A stretch of DNA of 41,038 bases from Candidatus Berkelbacteria bacterium (GCA_016213365.1 JACRAP010000005.1:1-41038); one strand, 5' to 3'; shown: positions 1 through 11,146, numbered from the stretch's first letter. Numbers and translations: made by a program. The notes: generated by a model from the sequence alone, not told the origin.

Positions 1-5
1 CAGCG

Positions 6-323
6 ATGGGCGCCAAGGGGATCGAAGAAAAAGGCAAAGCCGAAAATATGCTTAGCGACACCTTGAAATCGTTATTTGCTGTTGCCGAAGCTTACCCAGA
101 TTTAAAATCTTCGCAAAACTTCTTAGAGCTTCAGGGTGAATTGTCCGATACTGAAAATAAAATCCAAGCATCGCGTCGGTTTTATAACAGTAACGTTCGC
201 GACTTGAACACTAAAATTGAGACTTTCCCGACCAATATAATGGCTGGAATGTTCGGTTTCGTTAAAAAAGAATTCTTCGAAGCCGATGAGTCAGAAAAAG
301 CGAACGTTAAAGTTCAGTTTTAA
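6..323 (+). CDS. lemA: LemA family protein, C-terminal part (5' end probably lies upstream of the window)
   Basis: Translation '...AVAEAYPDLKSSQNFLELQGELSDTENKIQASRRFYNSNVRDLNTKIETFPTNIMAGMFGF' is the characteristic LemA C-terminal half; N-terminal TM part is missing at the window edge. Confidence 0.9.
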   Translation: MGAKGIEEKGKAENMLSDTLKSLFAVAEAYPDLKSSQNFLELQGELSDTENKIQASRRFYNSNVRDLNTKIETFPTNIMAGMFGFVKKEFFEADESEKANVKVQF

Positions 324-362
324 CCGACTGAACCTTGATCAATTTTTAGGAGCTTAAGTTAG

Positions 363-1253
363 ATGTATAACCAAATCTCTATAAACAAACGCCGGACGTT
401 TTATATGTTTGCGATTTTTGCGCTGTTAATTATCGGTCTTGGCTGGGCGCTAAGTTATATGTTCAACGATCAGTCGATTTTGTTCATTGCGGTGATAATT
501 TCAATAATCCAAAGCTGGGTGAGCTATTATTATTCGGATAAAATTGCGCTGATGGCGACCGGCGCTAAAGAGCCAGACAGGCAAAAATTTTTAGAGTTGC
601 ATCGTTTGGTGGAAAACATCGCGATCGCTGGCGGACTTCCTAAGCCCAAAATCTACGTAATTAACGATCCGTCGCCAAACGCGTTTGCGACCGGCCGCGA
701 TCCGAAACACGCTTCTGTGGCGGTTACAACTGGCTTGCTGGAGGTGCTAGATAAAACCGAGCTCGAAGGAGTGATGGCACACGAGATGGCCCACGTTGGT
801 AATCGAGATATTTTGGTTATGACGGTGGCGGTAACTTTGGTTGGAATTGTAGTTTTAATTTCGGATATCGCTTTTCGGGCCAACTTTTGGAAAAACAACG
901 ACAATTCAGATAGTAAAGCTGGCGGCGCGCTGATGATTGTTGCGCTAGTTTTGGTGCTACTTTCGCCGCTATTTGCCCAGTTAATTCAACTAGCGGTTTC
1001 TAGGAAACGCGAGTATATGGCGGACGCAACCGGCTCGCTACTTACCCGTTATCCCGAAGGATTAGCCAGAGCGCTTGAAAAAATTGAGAAGTACGAGAGG
1101 CCGATGCACTCGGCTAATCGCGCGACTGCTCACTTGTTTATAAACGAACCGTTTGGTCGCGAAGAGCCAAAGAAACACAACTGGTTTTCGACCGTTTTCT
1201 CTACCCATCCGCCGATTCCAGACAGGGTAAAGAAACTGCGCCAAATGGCGTAA
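363..1253 (+). CDS. htpX: M48 family zinc metalloprotease HtpX homolog
   Basis: HExxH motif 'MAHEMAHVGNRDILV', multiple TM segments, downstream 'SRKREYMADATG'; AGGAG upstream of the ATG. Confidence 0.93.
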   Translation: MYNQISINKRRTFYMFAIFALLIIGLGWALSYMFNDQSILFIAVIISIIQSWVSYYYSDKIALMATGAKEPDRQKFLELHRLVENIAIAGGLPKPKIYVINDPSPNAFATGRDPKHASVAVTTGLLEVLDKTELEGVMAHEMAHVGNRDILVMTVAVTLVGIVVLISDIAFRANFWKNNDNSDSKAGGALMIVALVLVLLSPLFAQLIQLAVSRKREYMADATGSLLTRYPEGLARALEKIEKYERPMHSANRATAHLFINEPFGREEPKKHNWFSTVFSTHPPIPDRVKKLRQMA

Positions 1254-1275
1254 GGAATTAGTATCGAATTTCTAA

Positions 1276-3291
<2,016 letters not shown>

Positions 3292-3292
3292 C

Positions 3293-3967
3293 TTATTTCT
3301 TATCACAAATCTTATAGGCAAGGTTTCCGCTTCCAAACACAGATTCAACTATTGGCGTGCTAACGTTTGCTTCTTTATAACTACTGATTTTGGCGTCTAA
3401 TTTTTTAGAGCTATATACGGTTTTAAGTTTGGCGTACTTTTTATTTACGTAATCTGAAACAGCATAAATTCCATCAGTCTTGACCACGGCTTTAAATTGA
3501 TAATCATATTTTATTAGTGCTGAAGACAAAGTATCGTCGCCGTAGAAGAAAGCACTATACCAATCAAATCTACCGGGAGTTTGTCTGATAGTTGCCGATA
3601 ATGGTCCTGTATATTTTAGGCGGGCGTCGTTATTTGGGTATAGAGTAGGTTTGGTTAATGTACTTTTTAAGTAGTAGTTGCCGTACATGTCCTTAAAAAG
3701 CAGGTTAGTAGAATCGTTGTAAGAGTATGATGATGATACGTAACCGGAAGAATTATCACATCTAAATTTATCAGAAAATGAAATTTCGTTATACGTAAAA
3801 TTGTAATAACTTGGGCTAGTACTACTTACATTGTCTGCATATAGGTTACTAGAAAAGTAGTCCGAATCCCCAGCGGCCTTATAACTAAAAAAGTCAGTAT
3901 ATTTTCCCGCCAGGTAACCCAACAAAAAAACTAAAACAAGCAATAATATAATTAATGATTTCTTCAT
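3293..3967 (-). CDS. Hypothetical secreted/membrane-anchored protein (N-terminal TM/signal anchor)
   Basis: N-terminus 'MKKSLIILLLVLVFLLGYLAGKYTDFF' followed by a Tyr/Ser-rich extracellular-looking region. Confidence 0.7.
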   Translation of the reverse strand: MKKSLIILLLVLVFLLGYLAGKYTDFFSYKAAGDSDYFSSNLYADNVSSTSPSYYNFTYNEISFSDKFRCDNSSGYVSSSYSYNDSTNLLFKDMYGNYYLKSTLTKPTLYPNNDARLKYTGPLSATIRQTPGRFDWYSAFFYGDDTLSSALIKYDYQFKAVVKTDGIYAVSDYVNKKYAKLKTVYSSKKLDAKISSYKEANVSTPIVESVFGSGNLAYKICDKK

Positions 3968-4050
3968 TCTATATTAATAATTAATGCTTTATTATTGTTT
4001 GTCAAACTCTTATTGAGATGATTAACTAATCTTGTTAAACTTAACCAAGA

Positions 4051-4356
4051 ATGTCTGAAATATCTGTAACGGAAATTGAGCGCCTTGCGGCGTTGGTGCG
4101 GCTGGAGCTAACTGAAGCGGAGAAGCAAAATTTAACCACGGACTTACCTAAGATTTTAAATTTTGTGGAACAATTGCGCTTGGCTAAACTGGAATCCGAT
4201 TCTTTAGATAAAGAGGTGTTAGCGCTCGAGGATTTACGAAGCGACGAAGTGAGCGAAACAAACTTGTCGCTTGGTGAAATCGAAAAGTTAGCGCCGCAAT
4301 TTAAGAACGATCAAGTAATCGTACCAGCTGTATTTGGGGAGAGCGAAGATGAGTAA
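4051..4356 (+). CDS. gatC: Asp-tRNA(Asn)/Glu-tRNA(Gln) amidotransferase subunit C
   Basis: 'IERLAALVRLELTEAEKQNLTTDLPKILNFVEQL' GatC signature; directly followed by gatA. Confidence 0.93.
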   Translation: MSEISVTEIERLAALVRLELTEAEKQNLTTDLPKILNFVEQLRLAKLESDSLDKEVLALEDLRSDEVSETNLSLGEIEKLAPQFKNDQVIVPAVFGESEDE

Positions 4357-5692
4357 GGCACACGATTACATTAAAAAAGCCGAGCAGCAAAAAGACTTAA
4401 ACACCTTTTTGTTTATGCCCGAGCCGGGCGCAGTAAGAATGTGCGACGACGGCGAATTGAAAAATTACGCGCTAGCAATTAAAGATAATATTCAAATTAA
4501 AGATTGGCCGACTACCGCCAGCTCTAAAATTTTAGATGGGTTTATAGCCCCGTACGACGCAACTGTTATCAAAAAACTCAAAACTGCCGGTGCAATGTTA
4601 ATCGGCAAAACCAATTTAGACGAATTCGCGATGGGCTCGAGTACCGAAAACTCGGCCTTTGGTGTAACTAAAAATCCTTGGGATAAAGAGCGCGTTCCCG
4701 GCGGGTCGTCGGGCGGTTCGGCCTCGGCTGTGGCGGCAGATTTGTGCGACGCGGCGCTTGGTAGCGACACCGGCGGCTCGATCCGTCAGCCAGCAGCATT
4801 TTGCGGAGTGACTGGCTTAAAGCCAACCTACGGCTCGGTTTCGCGTTACGGCTTACTTGCTTTGGCCTCGTCGCTCGATGTAATTGGCCCGCTTACCAGA
4901 AGTGCCGAAGACGTAGAAAAAATCTTCCAAGTAATTTCCGGTAAAGACGAGCTCGATCAAACAACAATTGACTACAATTACCAGCCAACAGAAATCGATT
5001 GGTCCAATTTCACAATCGGCTTACCAAAAGAATTATGGCAAATCGAATTAGACCCAGAAATTAAAGCCCAAACCGAAGCGTTGGTAGAATTTTACAAGCA
5101 AAAAGGCGTCAAAGTTATTGAGGTCAGTTTACCGTCGAGCGATTTGGCTTTGCCTGCGTATTACATTATTTTACCTTCGGAAGTTTCCGCCAATTTAGCT
5201 CGCTACGACGGGATCCGTTACCAAAAATCTGCCGAAGCCAAGAACTTGCTGGAAAAATATCTGCACACCCGCGCTAATTTCGGTCCAGAAGTTAAGCGCC
5301 GAATCTTACTTGGAACATATTCTCTGTCGGTCGGCCACTACGACGACTACTATATGATTGCCGAGCGTGTTCGCACCCAGATTAAAAAAGAGTACGCCGA
5401 AGTTTTTGGCCAAGTCGATATGTTAATTACCGCTACTACTCCAACCCCAGCGTTTAAAATCGGCGAGAAAGCCAGCGATCCGATCGAGATGTATAAATCC
5501 GACCTACTTACCGTTGCCGCCAATTTAGCTGGCGTGCCGGCATTATCACTTCCCGTTGGTTTCACAAAAGCCGGTTTGCCGATCGGGGCGCAGTTAATTT
5601 CAGCGCGAAAGAACGATAATATTATTATTGCGGCCGCAAAAGCTTTCCAAAAAGAAACCGATTTCCATCAACAGACCCCAAAAATAAAATGA
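4349..5692 (+). CDS. gatA: Asp-tRNA(Asn)/Glu-tRNA(Gln) amidotransferase subunit A
   Basis: Amidase signature 'VPGGSSGGSASAVAADLCDAALGSDTGGSIRQPAAFCGVTGLKPTYG'. ATG at 4349 preceded by GGGGAG; overlaps the gatC end. Confidence 0.96.
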   Translation: MSKAHDYIKKAEQQKDLNTFLFMPEPGAVRMCDDGELKNYALAIKDNIQIKDWPTTASSKILDGFIAPYDATVIKKLKTAGAMLIGKTNLDEFAMGSSTENSAFGVTKNPWDKERVPGGSSGGSASAVAADLCDAALGSDTGGSIRQPAAFCGVTGLKPTYGSVSRYGLLALASSLDVIGPLTRSAEDVEKIFQVISGKDELDQTTIDYNYQPTEIDWSNFTIGLPKELWQIELDPEIKAQTEALVEFYKQKGVKVIEVSLPSSDLALPAYYIILPSEVSANLARYDGIRYQKSAEAKNLLEKYLHTRANFGPEVKRRILLGTYSLSVGHYDDYYMIAERVRTQIKKEYAEVFGQVDMLITATTPTPAFKIGEKASDPIEMYKSDLLTVAANLAGVPALSLPVGFTKAGLPIGAQLISARKNDNIIIAAAKAFQKETDFHQQTPKIK

Positions 5693-5741
5693 CAATATTA
5701 TCACCAACGTTTAGAGTTTTGAATTTTGAGTTTAATCAACT

Positions 5742-5963
5742 ATGAGTAAAAAACAACGACTTAAAAAAGAAATAAAACTTACGCAAAAACAGCAGGAACG
5801 CGCGGCAACGCGGACACGTTACAGCGAGCTGATGAAGCCAACGTACAAGCTACTTCGAAAAGCAATAATCACCTGTTTATTAACGGTAGTAATATTAGTA
5901 ATCGGCGTTCAAATAAACGATAAATTGCCGGAGATTACTAGAAAATTGTTGGGGGAGAGTTAA
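5742..5963 (+). CDS. Small basic single-TM hypothetical protein
   Basis: 73 aa, basic N-terminus then hydrophobic 'AIITCLLTVVILVIGVQI'; start/stop overlap with the next ORF. Confidence 0.6.
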   Translation: MSKKQRLKKEIKLTQKQQERAATRTRYSELMKPTYKLLRKAIITCLLTVVILVIGVQINDKLPEITRKLLGES

Positions 5964-6349
5964 TGGGATTTTGGGCAAGTTTATTTGGAGTAGGTAATCA
6001 GGCGTCGTTTCGTAAAATCGACTGGTTAGAGGTGGAGGGCAAAATACGCTCGCTCGAGGCGCTATCGATGCAGAAAGATCAGGCCAACGCCAAGCAGCTG
6101 ATAATTCAGGCCGATATTTTAGTTGATTCGATTACTAAACAAGCCGGCGTTAAGGGCGCGACTTTTGGGGAGCGCTTAAAGAGCTTGCGCGGTAAAATCG
6201 ACCGAAGCGTTTACAGTAATTTATGGCAAGCCCATATTAAACGTAACGAATTAGTGCACGACCACGGGAGTTTTGTGGCCGAGTGGGAGAAGAGTAAATA
6301 TTACCAAGCGTTTAAGGATGCTATTTCTGCAATGAGGGGACTTAGGTGA
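5963..6349 (+). CDS. Small HEPN-like protein (RNELVH motif)
   Basis: 128 aa, predominantly helical; 'HIKRNELVHDHG' fits the HEPN R-x4-H motif with Asn right after Arg; overlaps the preceding ORF by its start codon. Confidence 0.6.
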   Translation: MGFWASLFGVGNQASFRKIDWLEVEGKIRSLEALSMQKDQANAKQLIIQADILVDSITKQAGVKGATFGERLKSLRGKIDRSVYSNLWQAHIKRNELVHDHGSFVAEWEKSKYYQAFKDAISAMRGLR

Positions 6350-6486
6350 TGGCAGTTGCAACTAATTTTTCGCGACCGCTCCTTCGCTCCAGCGGCTCAC
6401 TCGCTTATGTCCTCGGCGATTTTTTGCTGTCGCAAAACCAAGCAAATCGCTTGCGAATGTCGCTGGAAAAGTTGTTGCAACTGCCA
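6350..6486. repeat. Long imperfect inverted repeat, structured element A (outer stem enclosing two hairpins)
   Basis: TGGCAGTTGCAAC (6350-6362) is perfectly reverse-complementary to GTTGCAACTGCCA (6474-6486), imperfect extension to 6376/6459; inside: CCGCT(6376)/AGCGG(6395) and TTTTGC(6422-6427)/GCAAAA(6432-6437). Confidence 0.75.
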
Positions 6487-6496
6487 ATAAGCAAGA

Positions 6497-6645
6497 CGGG
6501 CGAGATAATAATTGATTTTAGGACCGTTGCGCAGGCGAAAAAGCACGGTCTCCGAGCTTGTCGAGGAGTTTTTCGCCGAGCGAGAGCGCTGTTTGTCGCT
6601 GGACAAACAGACTGCGTGTCCGAAAGTCAATTATTATTTCGCCCG
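6497..6645. repeat. Long imperfect inverted repeat, structured element B (outer stem enclosing two hairpins)
   Basis: CGGGCGAGATAATAATTGATTTTAGGAC... (6497-6534) pairs with CTGCGTGTCCGAAAGTCAATTATTATTTCGCCCG (6612-6645); inside GCGAAAAA(6535-6542)/TTTTTCGC(6569-6576) and the perfect 9-bp CTGTTTGTC-GCTG-GACAAACAG (6589-6610). Confidence 0.78.
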
Positions 6646-6665
6646 GTTAATGGAGAAATGTATTG

Positions 6666-8051
6666 ATGAGCGAATATAAATTGACGGTTGGCTTGGAAAT
6701 TCATGTAGAGCTCGAAACTAAAACCAAAATGTTTTGTGGCTGTTTGAACGAGCCGTTCGAATCGGCGCCCAATACCAACGTCTGCCCGGTTTGTTACGGC
6801 TTGCCTGGGGCATTACCTTTAATTAATAAAGAAGCGGTTAAAATGGTAATTCGTTTGGGTCGAGCCATTAACGCAACAATTCCAGAAAAAACCCAGTGGG
6901 AGCGCAAAAACTACTTTTATCCAGATTTGCCAAAGGGCTACCAGATCTCGCAGTCAGTTGCGCCGCTAATTCAGGGCGGAGTGATAACAATTAACGGTGT
7001 CGATCATCATTTAGACCACGCACATCTCGAAGAAGACGCCGGTAAATTAATGCACGCCCCAGATAAGTCGCACTCGATGGTTAACTACAATCGCGCCGGT
7101 GTACCGCTACTTGAAATTGTTACCAAACCAGATTTCCATAGCGCCGAAGACGTAAAGGCATTCTGCCAAGAGCTCCAGCGAATAATGCGCTCGCTAAAAA
7201 TCTCCAGCGCCGATATGGAAAAAGGTCGGATGCGCTGCGAAGCCAACATTTCCGTTAAGAAGGTTGAAGAGTTGAATCCGGGCGAGCTAAGATCACTTAC
7301 AAAAGTTCTTGGCACCAAAGTTGAAGTAAAAAACATCAACTCTTTTCGCGGAATCGAACGAGCAGTTAAATACGAGTTCGATCGCCAATACCGAGCGCTC
7401 GAAAACGGCGATAAACTCTTTCAGGAAACTCGCACTTGGAACGATGATCAAGGCAAAACTATTTCGATGCGCGTAAAAGAAACCGGCGCCGATTACCGTT
7501 ATTTCCCAGAACCAGATCTGCCAGTCGTTGACTTAAGCTCGTTCGTCGATGAAGGTACTCATTTGTTACCAGACGAGCAGCGTAAAATGCTCGCAAAATT
7601 GGAAATCCACAACGAAGCCATTCAAGCGATTATCGATAAAGACGGCTTTGAAATGGTGATGGAGCTCGGTCGCGAGAACGCACAACTCGCGCGCGAAGCG
7701 GCAAAAGTGTTTTTAGCGGTGCCGGAGTTTTCACAACTACCAAAAGATCAGCAAAAACAACTAATTGAAAAGAAAGAGGAGCTTGGCTTAACCTCAACTC
7801 GCACTAAAGAAATCATCATTGAAGCGCTAAAATCTGGAACGGAAATTTCCAAATTGCTCGAGCAAAGCGACTCGATCGATCTTGCCGCAATAGTCGACCA
7901 AGTAATAACCGACTTCCCCAAAGAAGTAGCCCAGTACAAGGATGGCAAAGAAGTGCTATTCAACTTTTTAGTCGGTCAGGTTATGGCAAAAACCAAAGGC
8001 CAAGCCAATATTGCCCAAGTTCGCGAGTTACTACAAAATCAGCTCTCGTGA
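6666..8051 (+). CDS. gatB: Asp-tRNA(Asn)/Glu-tRNA(Gln) amidotransferase subunit B
   Basis: 'GLEIHVELETKTKMFCGC', 'CPVCYGLPGALPLIN', 'YFYPDLPKGYQISQ', 'DYRYFPEPDLP'. ATG at 6666. Confidence 0.96.
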   Translation: MSEYKLTVGLEIHVELETKTKMFCGCLNEPFESAPNTNVCPVCYGLPGALPLINKEAVKMVIRLGRAINATIPEKTQWERKNYFYPDLPKGYQISQSVAPLIQGGVITINGVDHHLDHAHLEEDAGKLMHAPDKSHSMVNYNRAGVPLLEIVTKPDFHSAEDVKAFCQELQRIMRSLKISSADMEKGRMRCEANISVKKVEELNPGELRSLTKVLGTKVEVKNINSFRGIERAVKYEFDRQYRALENGDKLFQETRTWNDDQGKTISMRVKETGADYRYFPEPDLPVVDLSSFVDEGTHLLPDEQRKMLAKLEIHNEAIQAIIDKDGFEMVMELGRENAQLAREAAKVFLAVPEFSQLPKDQQKQLIEKKEELGLTSTRTKEIIIEALKSGTEISKLLEQSDSIDLAAIVDQVITDFPKEVAQYKDGKEVLFNFLVGQVMAKTKGQANIAQVRELLQNQLS

Positions 8052-8063
8052 TAACATATAAAT

Positions 8064-8582
8064 ATGGACGTATTTAAGTCGCTAGAAGATTCAATTTTAC
8101 TTGGGGTTGAAAAACTACCGGGGTTATTACTTACGTTTGTAGTTGGCTTTATAATTATTCGTATCGCTCGCTCGGTATTGCGCGGAGTTGTTGGCGCAAC
8201 AAGGGCCAACGTGGCGATGCGCGCTCTGATAATCAACATTATCGATATCGCGCTTTGGATTTTTCTATTTGCGGCGCTCTTACAGCAAATGGGGTTTGTC
8301 CAAATTTCTTACGCGCTTTCCGGCTCGGTTGCACTTGGGGCGATCGCTATCTCGATCGGCTCCAGTTCTTTCGTTCAAGACATCGTTTCAGGAATCTTTT
8401 TAGCGCAAGATACCGACTTTGGCGTTGGCGACACCATAAAAATTAACGACATTACCGGCGAAGTTGAAAAAATGGACGCCCGCAAAGTTCGTTTGCGCGA
8501 TAAAAGCGGCGAGCTCCACATCTTCCCAAACTCCAGTTTCGATAAATCGCACTGGACGGTAATAAAACGGAGCGTAAAATAA
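8064..8582 (+). CDS. Small-conductance mechanosensitive channel, MscS family
   Basis: 'SVALGAIAISIGSSSFVQDIVSGIFLAQDTDFGVGDTIKINDITGEVEKMDARKVRLRDKSGELHIFPN' is the MscS TM3/beta-domain pattern. Confidence 0.88.
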   Translation: MDVFKSLEDSILLGVEKLPGLLLTFVVGFIIIRIARSVLRGVVGATRANVAMRALIINIIDIALWIFLFAALLQQMGFVQISYALSGSVALGAIAISIGSSSFVQDIVSGIFLAQDTDFGVGDTIKINDITGEVEKMDARKVRLRDKSGELHIFPNSSFDKSHWTVIKRSVK

Positions 8583-8595
8583 TTAAAGGAGGGTT

Positions 8596-8853
8596 ATGAC
8601 TATTATAGATACAATAAATATTTTAACGGTGTTACTACTAATCGGCAGTTTAATCGCAGTATGCTTATTGATCGCGTTGTTATTTAAGGCAAACAAAGCA
8701 GTATCGGCGATCGAAAACCTGTCAGAAAATTTTGGAAAATTTGTGCGTGACATTGTTGCCTCAATGGTTAATATACAAACTGTAACAACTGCGGTTCACG
8801 AAATCGTTGAGAAATTTACAGACCACAAAAATACAAAGAAGAAATCAAAATAA
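8596..8853 (+). CDS. Small single-TM hypothetical protein
   Basis: 85 aa, N-terminal TM 'ILTVLLLIGSLIAVCLLIALLF', AGGAGGG upstream, overlaps next CDS start. Confidence 0.65.
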   Translation: MTIIDTINILTVLLLIGSLIAVCLLIALLFKANKAVSAIENLSENFGKFVRDIVASMVNIQTVTTAVHEIVEKFTDHKNTKKKSK

Positions 8854-10022
8854 TGCCACCGAAAAAAGATTGGAAAATTTTACTAGCATGGGCGGCCGTC
8901 GGCTCGTTTTTAATTAGTTTTATTTGGGTGGTGGTAATTTTATACTTTTTATCGGCTACTCCAATTGGCGAAAAATGGCGGGAGAAATTGGGGCTTGATG
9001 ATTTAAAGGCCTTAAATATCAACTCAACTAAAACTGAAAAATTAGTGATCGAAGAATCCTCGGCGATTATTAATGCTAGTAAAGATGTCTCGCGCTCGGT
9101 GGTAAGTATCTCGGTAAAGGGCGAAGTTCAAACCCGCAATATTTTTGGCCAGGGGATTATCCAAAACACCGAAGCGTCGGGAACCGGTTTTATAGTTACT
9201 AACGACGGCTTAATTGCAACCAACAAACACGTAATCGAAGACGGCACCGAGTTTGAGGTAACAACTTCGGAGGGCAAAAGTTATAAAGCCAAATTAGCCG
9301 GCAAAGATCCAGTAACCGATATCGCGCTACTAAAAATAGAAGCTCGCGGTTTGCCGGTAGTAGAGATAGGCGATAGCGACAAAATCGAAGTCGGCCAATG
9401 GGTAATTGCGATCGGTAACGCGCTCGGCGAGTTTCAAAATTCGGTAACGGTTGGAGTGGTTTCGGGGTTAAATAGAAGAGTTGACGCATCCGATTCCAAC
9501 GGCAGTGGCGCCGTCTCTTTGGACGGAATTATTCAAACCGACGCTGCTATTAACCCAGGTAACTCCGGCGGACCGTTAATTACGCTTAAAGGGCAGGTTA
9601 TCGGAATTAACACGGCCATTAGCGCTTCAGGGCAAAACCTAGGGTTTGTAATCCCTTCGAACGAACTTAAGAAATCGCTTGAAAGTTATCTTAAAAACGG
9701 CAAGATTTTACGTCCGTATATGGGAGTGCGCTACGATACACTTACAAAAGTTAAGGCATCTAGCTACAAGCTTAACGTTGAACAGGGTGCGTACATCTTT
9801 TCACAAGGATCTCCAGCGGTAATCGCTGGTTCGCCAGCCGAAAAAGCGGGGCTAAAAAGCGGCGATATTATTATTAAAGTAGAAACCAGACAAGTAACAG
9901 AACAGTATCCGCTGGCACGAATTATCCGCCAATACAATCCGGGCGACAGCGTAGAGCTCACAATTATCCGTGACAGCAAAGAGCAAAAGATACGGCTTAC
10001 TTTTGGGACACTTGGGGACTAA
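8853..10022 (+). CDS. DegP/HtrA-like S1C serine protease with C-terminal PDZ domain
   Basis: His 'GLIATNKHVIEDG', Asp 'PVTDIALLKIE', Ser 'AAINPGNSGGPLITLKGQVIGIN'; PDZ 'AGSPAEKAGLKSGDIIIKVETRQV'. Confidence 0.95.
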   Translation: MPPKKDWKILLAWAAVGSFLISFIWVVVILYFLSATPIGEKWREKLGLDDLKALNINSTKTEKLVIEESSAIINASKDVSRSVVSISVKGEVQTRNIFGQGIIQNTEASGTGFIVTNDGLIATNKHVIEDGTEFEVTTSEGKSYKAKLAGKDPVTDIALLKIEARGLPVVEIGDSDKIEVGQWVIAIGNALGEFQNSVTVGVVSGLNRRVDASDSNGSGAVSLDGIIQTDAAINPGNSGGPLITLKGQVIGINTAISASGQNLGFVIPSNELKKSLESYLKNGKILRPYMGVRYDTLTKVKASSYKLNVEQGAYIFSQGSPAVIAGSPAEKAGLKSGDIIIKVETRQVTEQYPLARIIRQYNPGDSVELTIIRDSKEQKIRLTFGTLGD

Positions 10023-10069
10023 TTCTTTTTGAAAGAAACAAAAGTTTGCCTTGAATAAGGCGGCAATTA

Positions 10070-10120
10070 GTAGAGGGGTAGGGCGCGGCCTTCGCAACTC
10101 TGAGCACCCTACCCCTCTAC
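10070..10120. terminator. Hairpin with perfect 14-bp stem between convergent degP and prmC (possible bidirectional terminator)
   Basis: GTAGAGGGGTAGGG (10070-10083) and CCCTACCCCTCTAC (10107-10120) are exact reverse complements. Confidence 0.6.
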
Positions 10121-10186
10121 ACAGTTTCCGTCTTCACAAAGACAATTTTTATGTATTTATTAAAAGTTCACTTACTTTCTTGAAAG

Positions 10187-11029
10187 CTAATTTTTTATCA
10201 CCGCAAACCGGTCGAAGCCGGCTAAGTCTTTATGGACTTCAACGGAGTAGTCGGGTAAATATTTTTCTACTAAATCACGGACATCGTCGCCGTGGGTGTG
10301 CCAGAATTCTATTCCGACAACAGCTTTTTCGCTTAAATGTTTACCGATATTCTCTAGAAACGGCGTGATATATTTAAGGCCGTCTTCGCCGGCGTCGATT
10401 GCTACCATCGGCTCAAAATCGAGTATTTGATCGCTAACAAAAGCTAATTTCGGTGTTGGTACGTACGGCAGATTTGCCACAATACAGTCAAATTTACCTT
10501 CAACTTTTTCAAATAAATCACTCTCAATAAAATTAATATCTACTTTCAATAGCTTCGCATTTTCTTGGGCGAGTTCTAACGCCTCTTCGCTGATATCGGT
10601 TGCGGTAATTTGAGAGGCGGGGAAATATTTTTTTAATGCAAGTGCCATCGCGCCGCTACCGGTACCAATTTCTAAAATTTTTGGCTCGGCACTGCCAAGC
10701 GATCGGATTTGGCGAATCATTAATTCGGTAAGTTGCTCGGTTTCTGGGCGCGGAATTAGTGCTCGGGAGTCGCAATTTAATTTCCAGCCCATAAATACTT
10801 GGTTGCCTACAATATAAGCAAGTGGTTCACCTTTTATCCTGCGCTCCACCGCTTCGTTAAAGCGCTCCAACAGTTCGTCGTTAAGTTTTTCTTCGTATTT
10901 AGAGTAGATGCTGGCGGTATCGATTTCCAAAATTTCACTTAAAATTATTTCAGCTTCTTTGTCGCCGTGTAGATAGCCGTTATCTTTTAAATAATTAGCC
11001 GCTGATTTGATTGCTTCTTCAATGATCAT
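10187..11029 (-). CDS. prmC: Peptide chain release factor N5-glutamine methyltransferase
   Basis: 'YIVGNQVFMGWKLNCDSRALIPRPETEQL', 'ILEIGTGSGAMALALKKYFP', NPPY-like 'VANLPYVP'. Start 'MIIEEAIKSA' at 11029 chosen; adjacent to prfA. Confidence 0.92.
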   Translation of the reverse strand: MIIEEAIKSAANYLKDNGYLHGDKEAEIILSEILEIDTASIYSKYEEKLNDELLERFNEAVERRIKGEPLAYIVGNQVFMGWKLNCDSRALIPRPETEQLTELMIRQIRSLGSAEPKILEIGTGSGAMALALKKYFPASQITATDISEEALELAQENAKLLKVDINFIESDLFEKVEGKFDCIVANLPYVPTPKLAFVSDQILDFEPMVAIDAGEDGLKYITPFLENIGKHLSEKAVVGIEFWHTHGDDVRDLVEKYLPDYSVEVHKDLAGFDRFAVIKN

Positions 11030-11036
11030 ATTTACT

Positions 11037-11146
11037 GGGGCAAGGTAACGCTTTTTGAGCTTTTTTTGCCTGCTCTGCCATAAAATAGGGTTGACCGACG
11101 ATGCGGAGCAAGGCAAATTTTAGCGAAAAGAGCGTTAGCTTGCCCC
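11037..11146. repeat. Long imperfect inverted repeat between prfA and prmC
   Basis: GGGGCAAGGTAACGCTTTTTGAGCTTTTTTTGCCTGCTC (11037-11075) versus GGAGCAAGGCAAATTTTAGCGAAAAGAGCGTTAGCTTGCCCC (11105-11146); reverse complements align along about 40 nt with a few mismatches. Confidence 0.7.

Noticed and set aside
6346-6666. 106-aa ORF between the HEPN-like gene and gatB
   Set aside because: It is fully overlaid by two long inverted-repeat elements and its translation looks low-quality (arginine/serine-rich, no domain); better explained as structured non-coding DNA.
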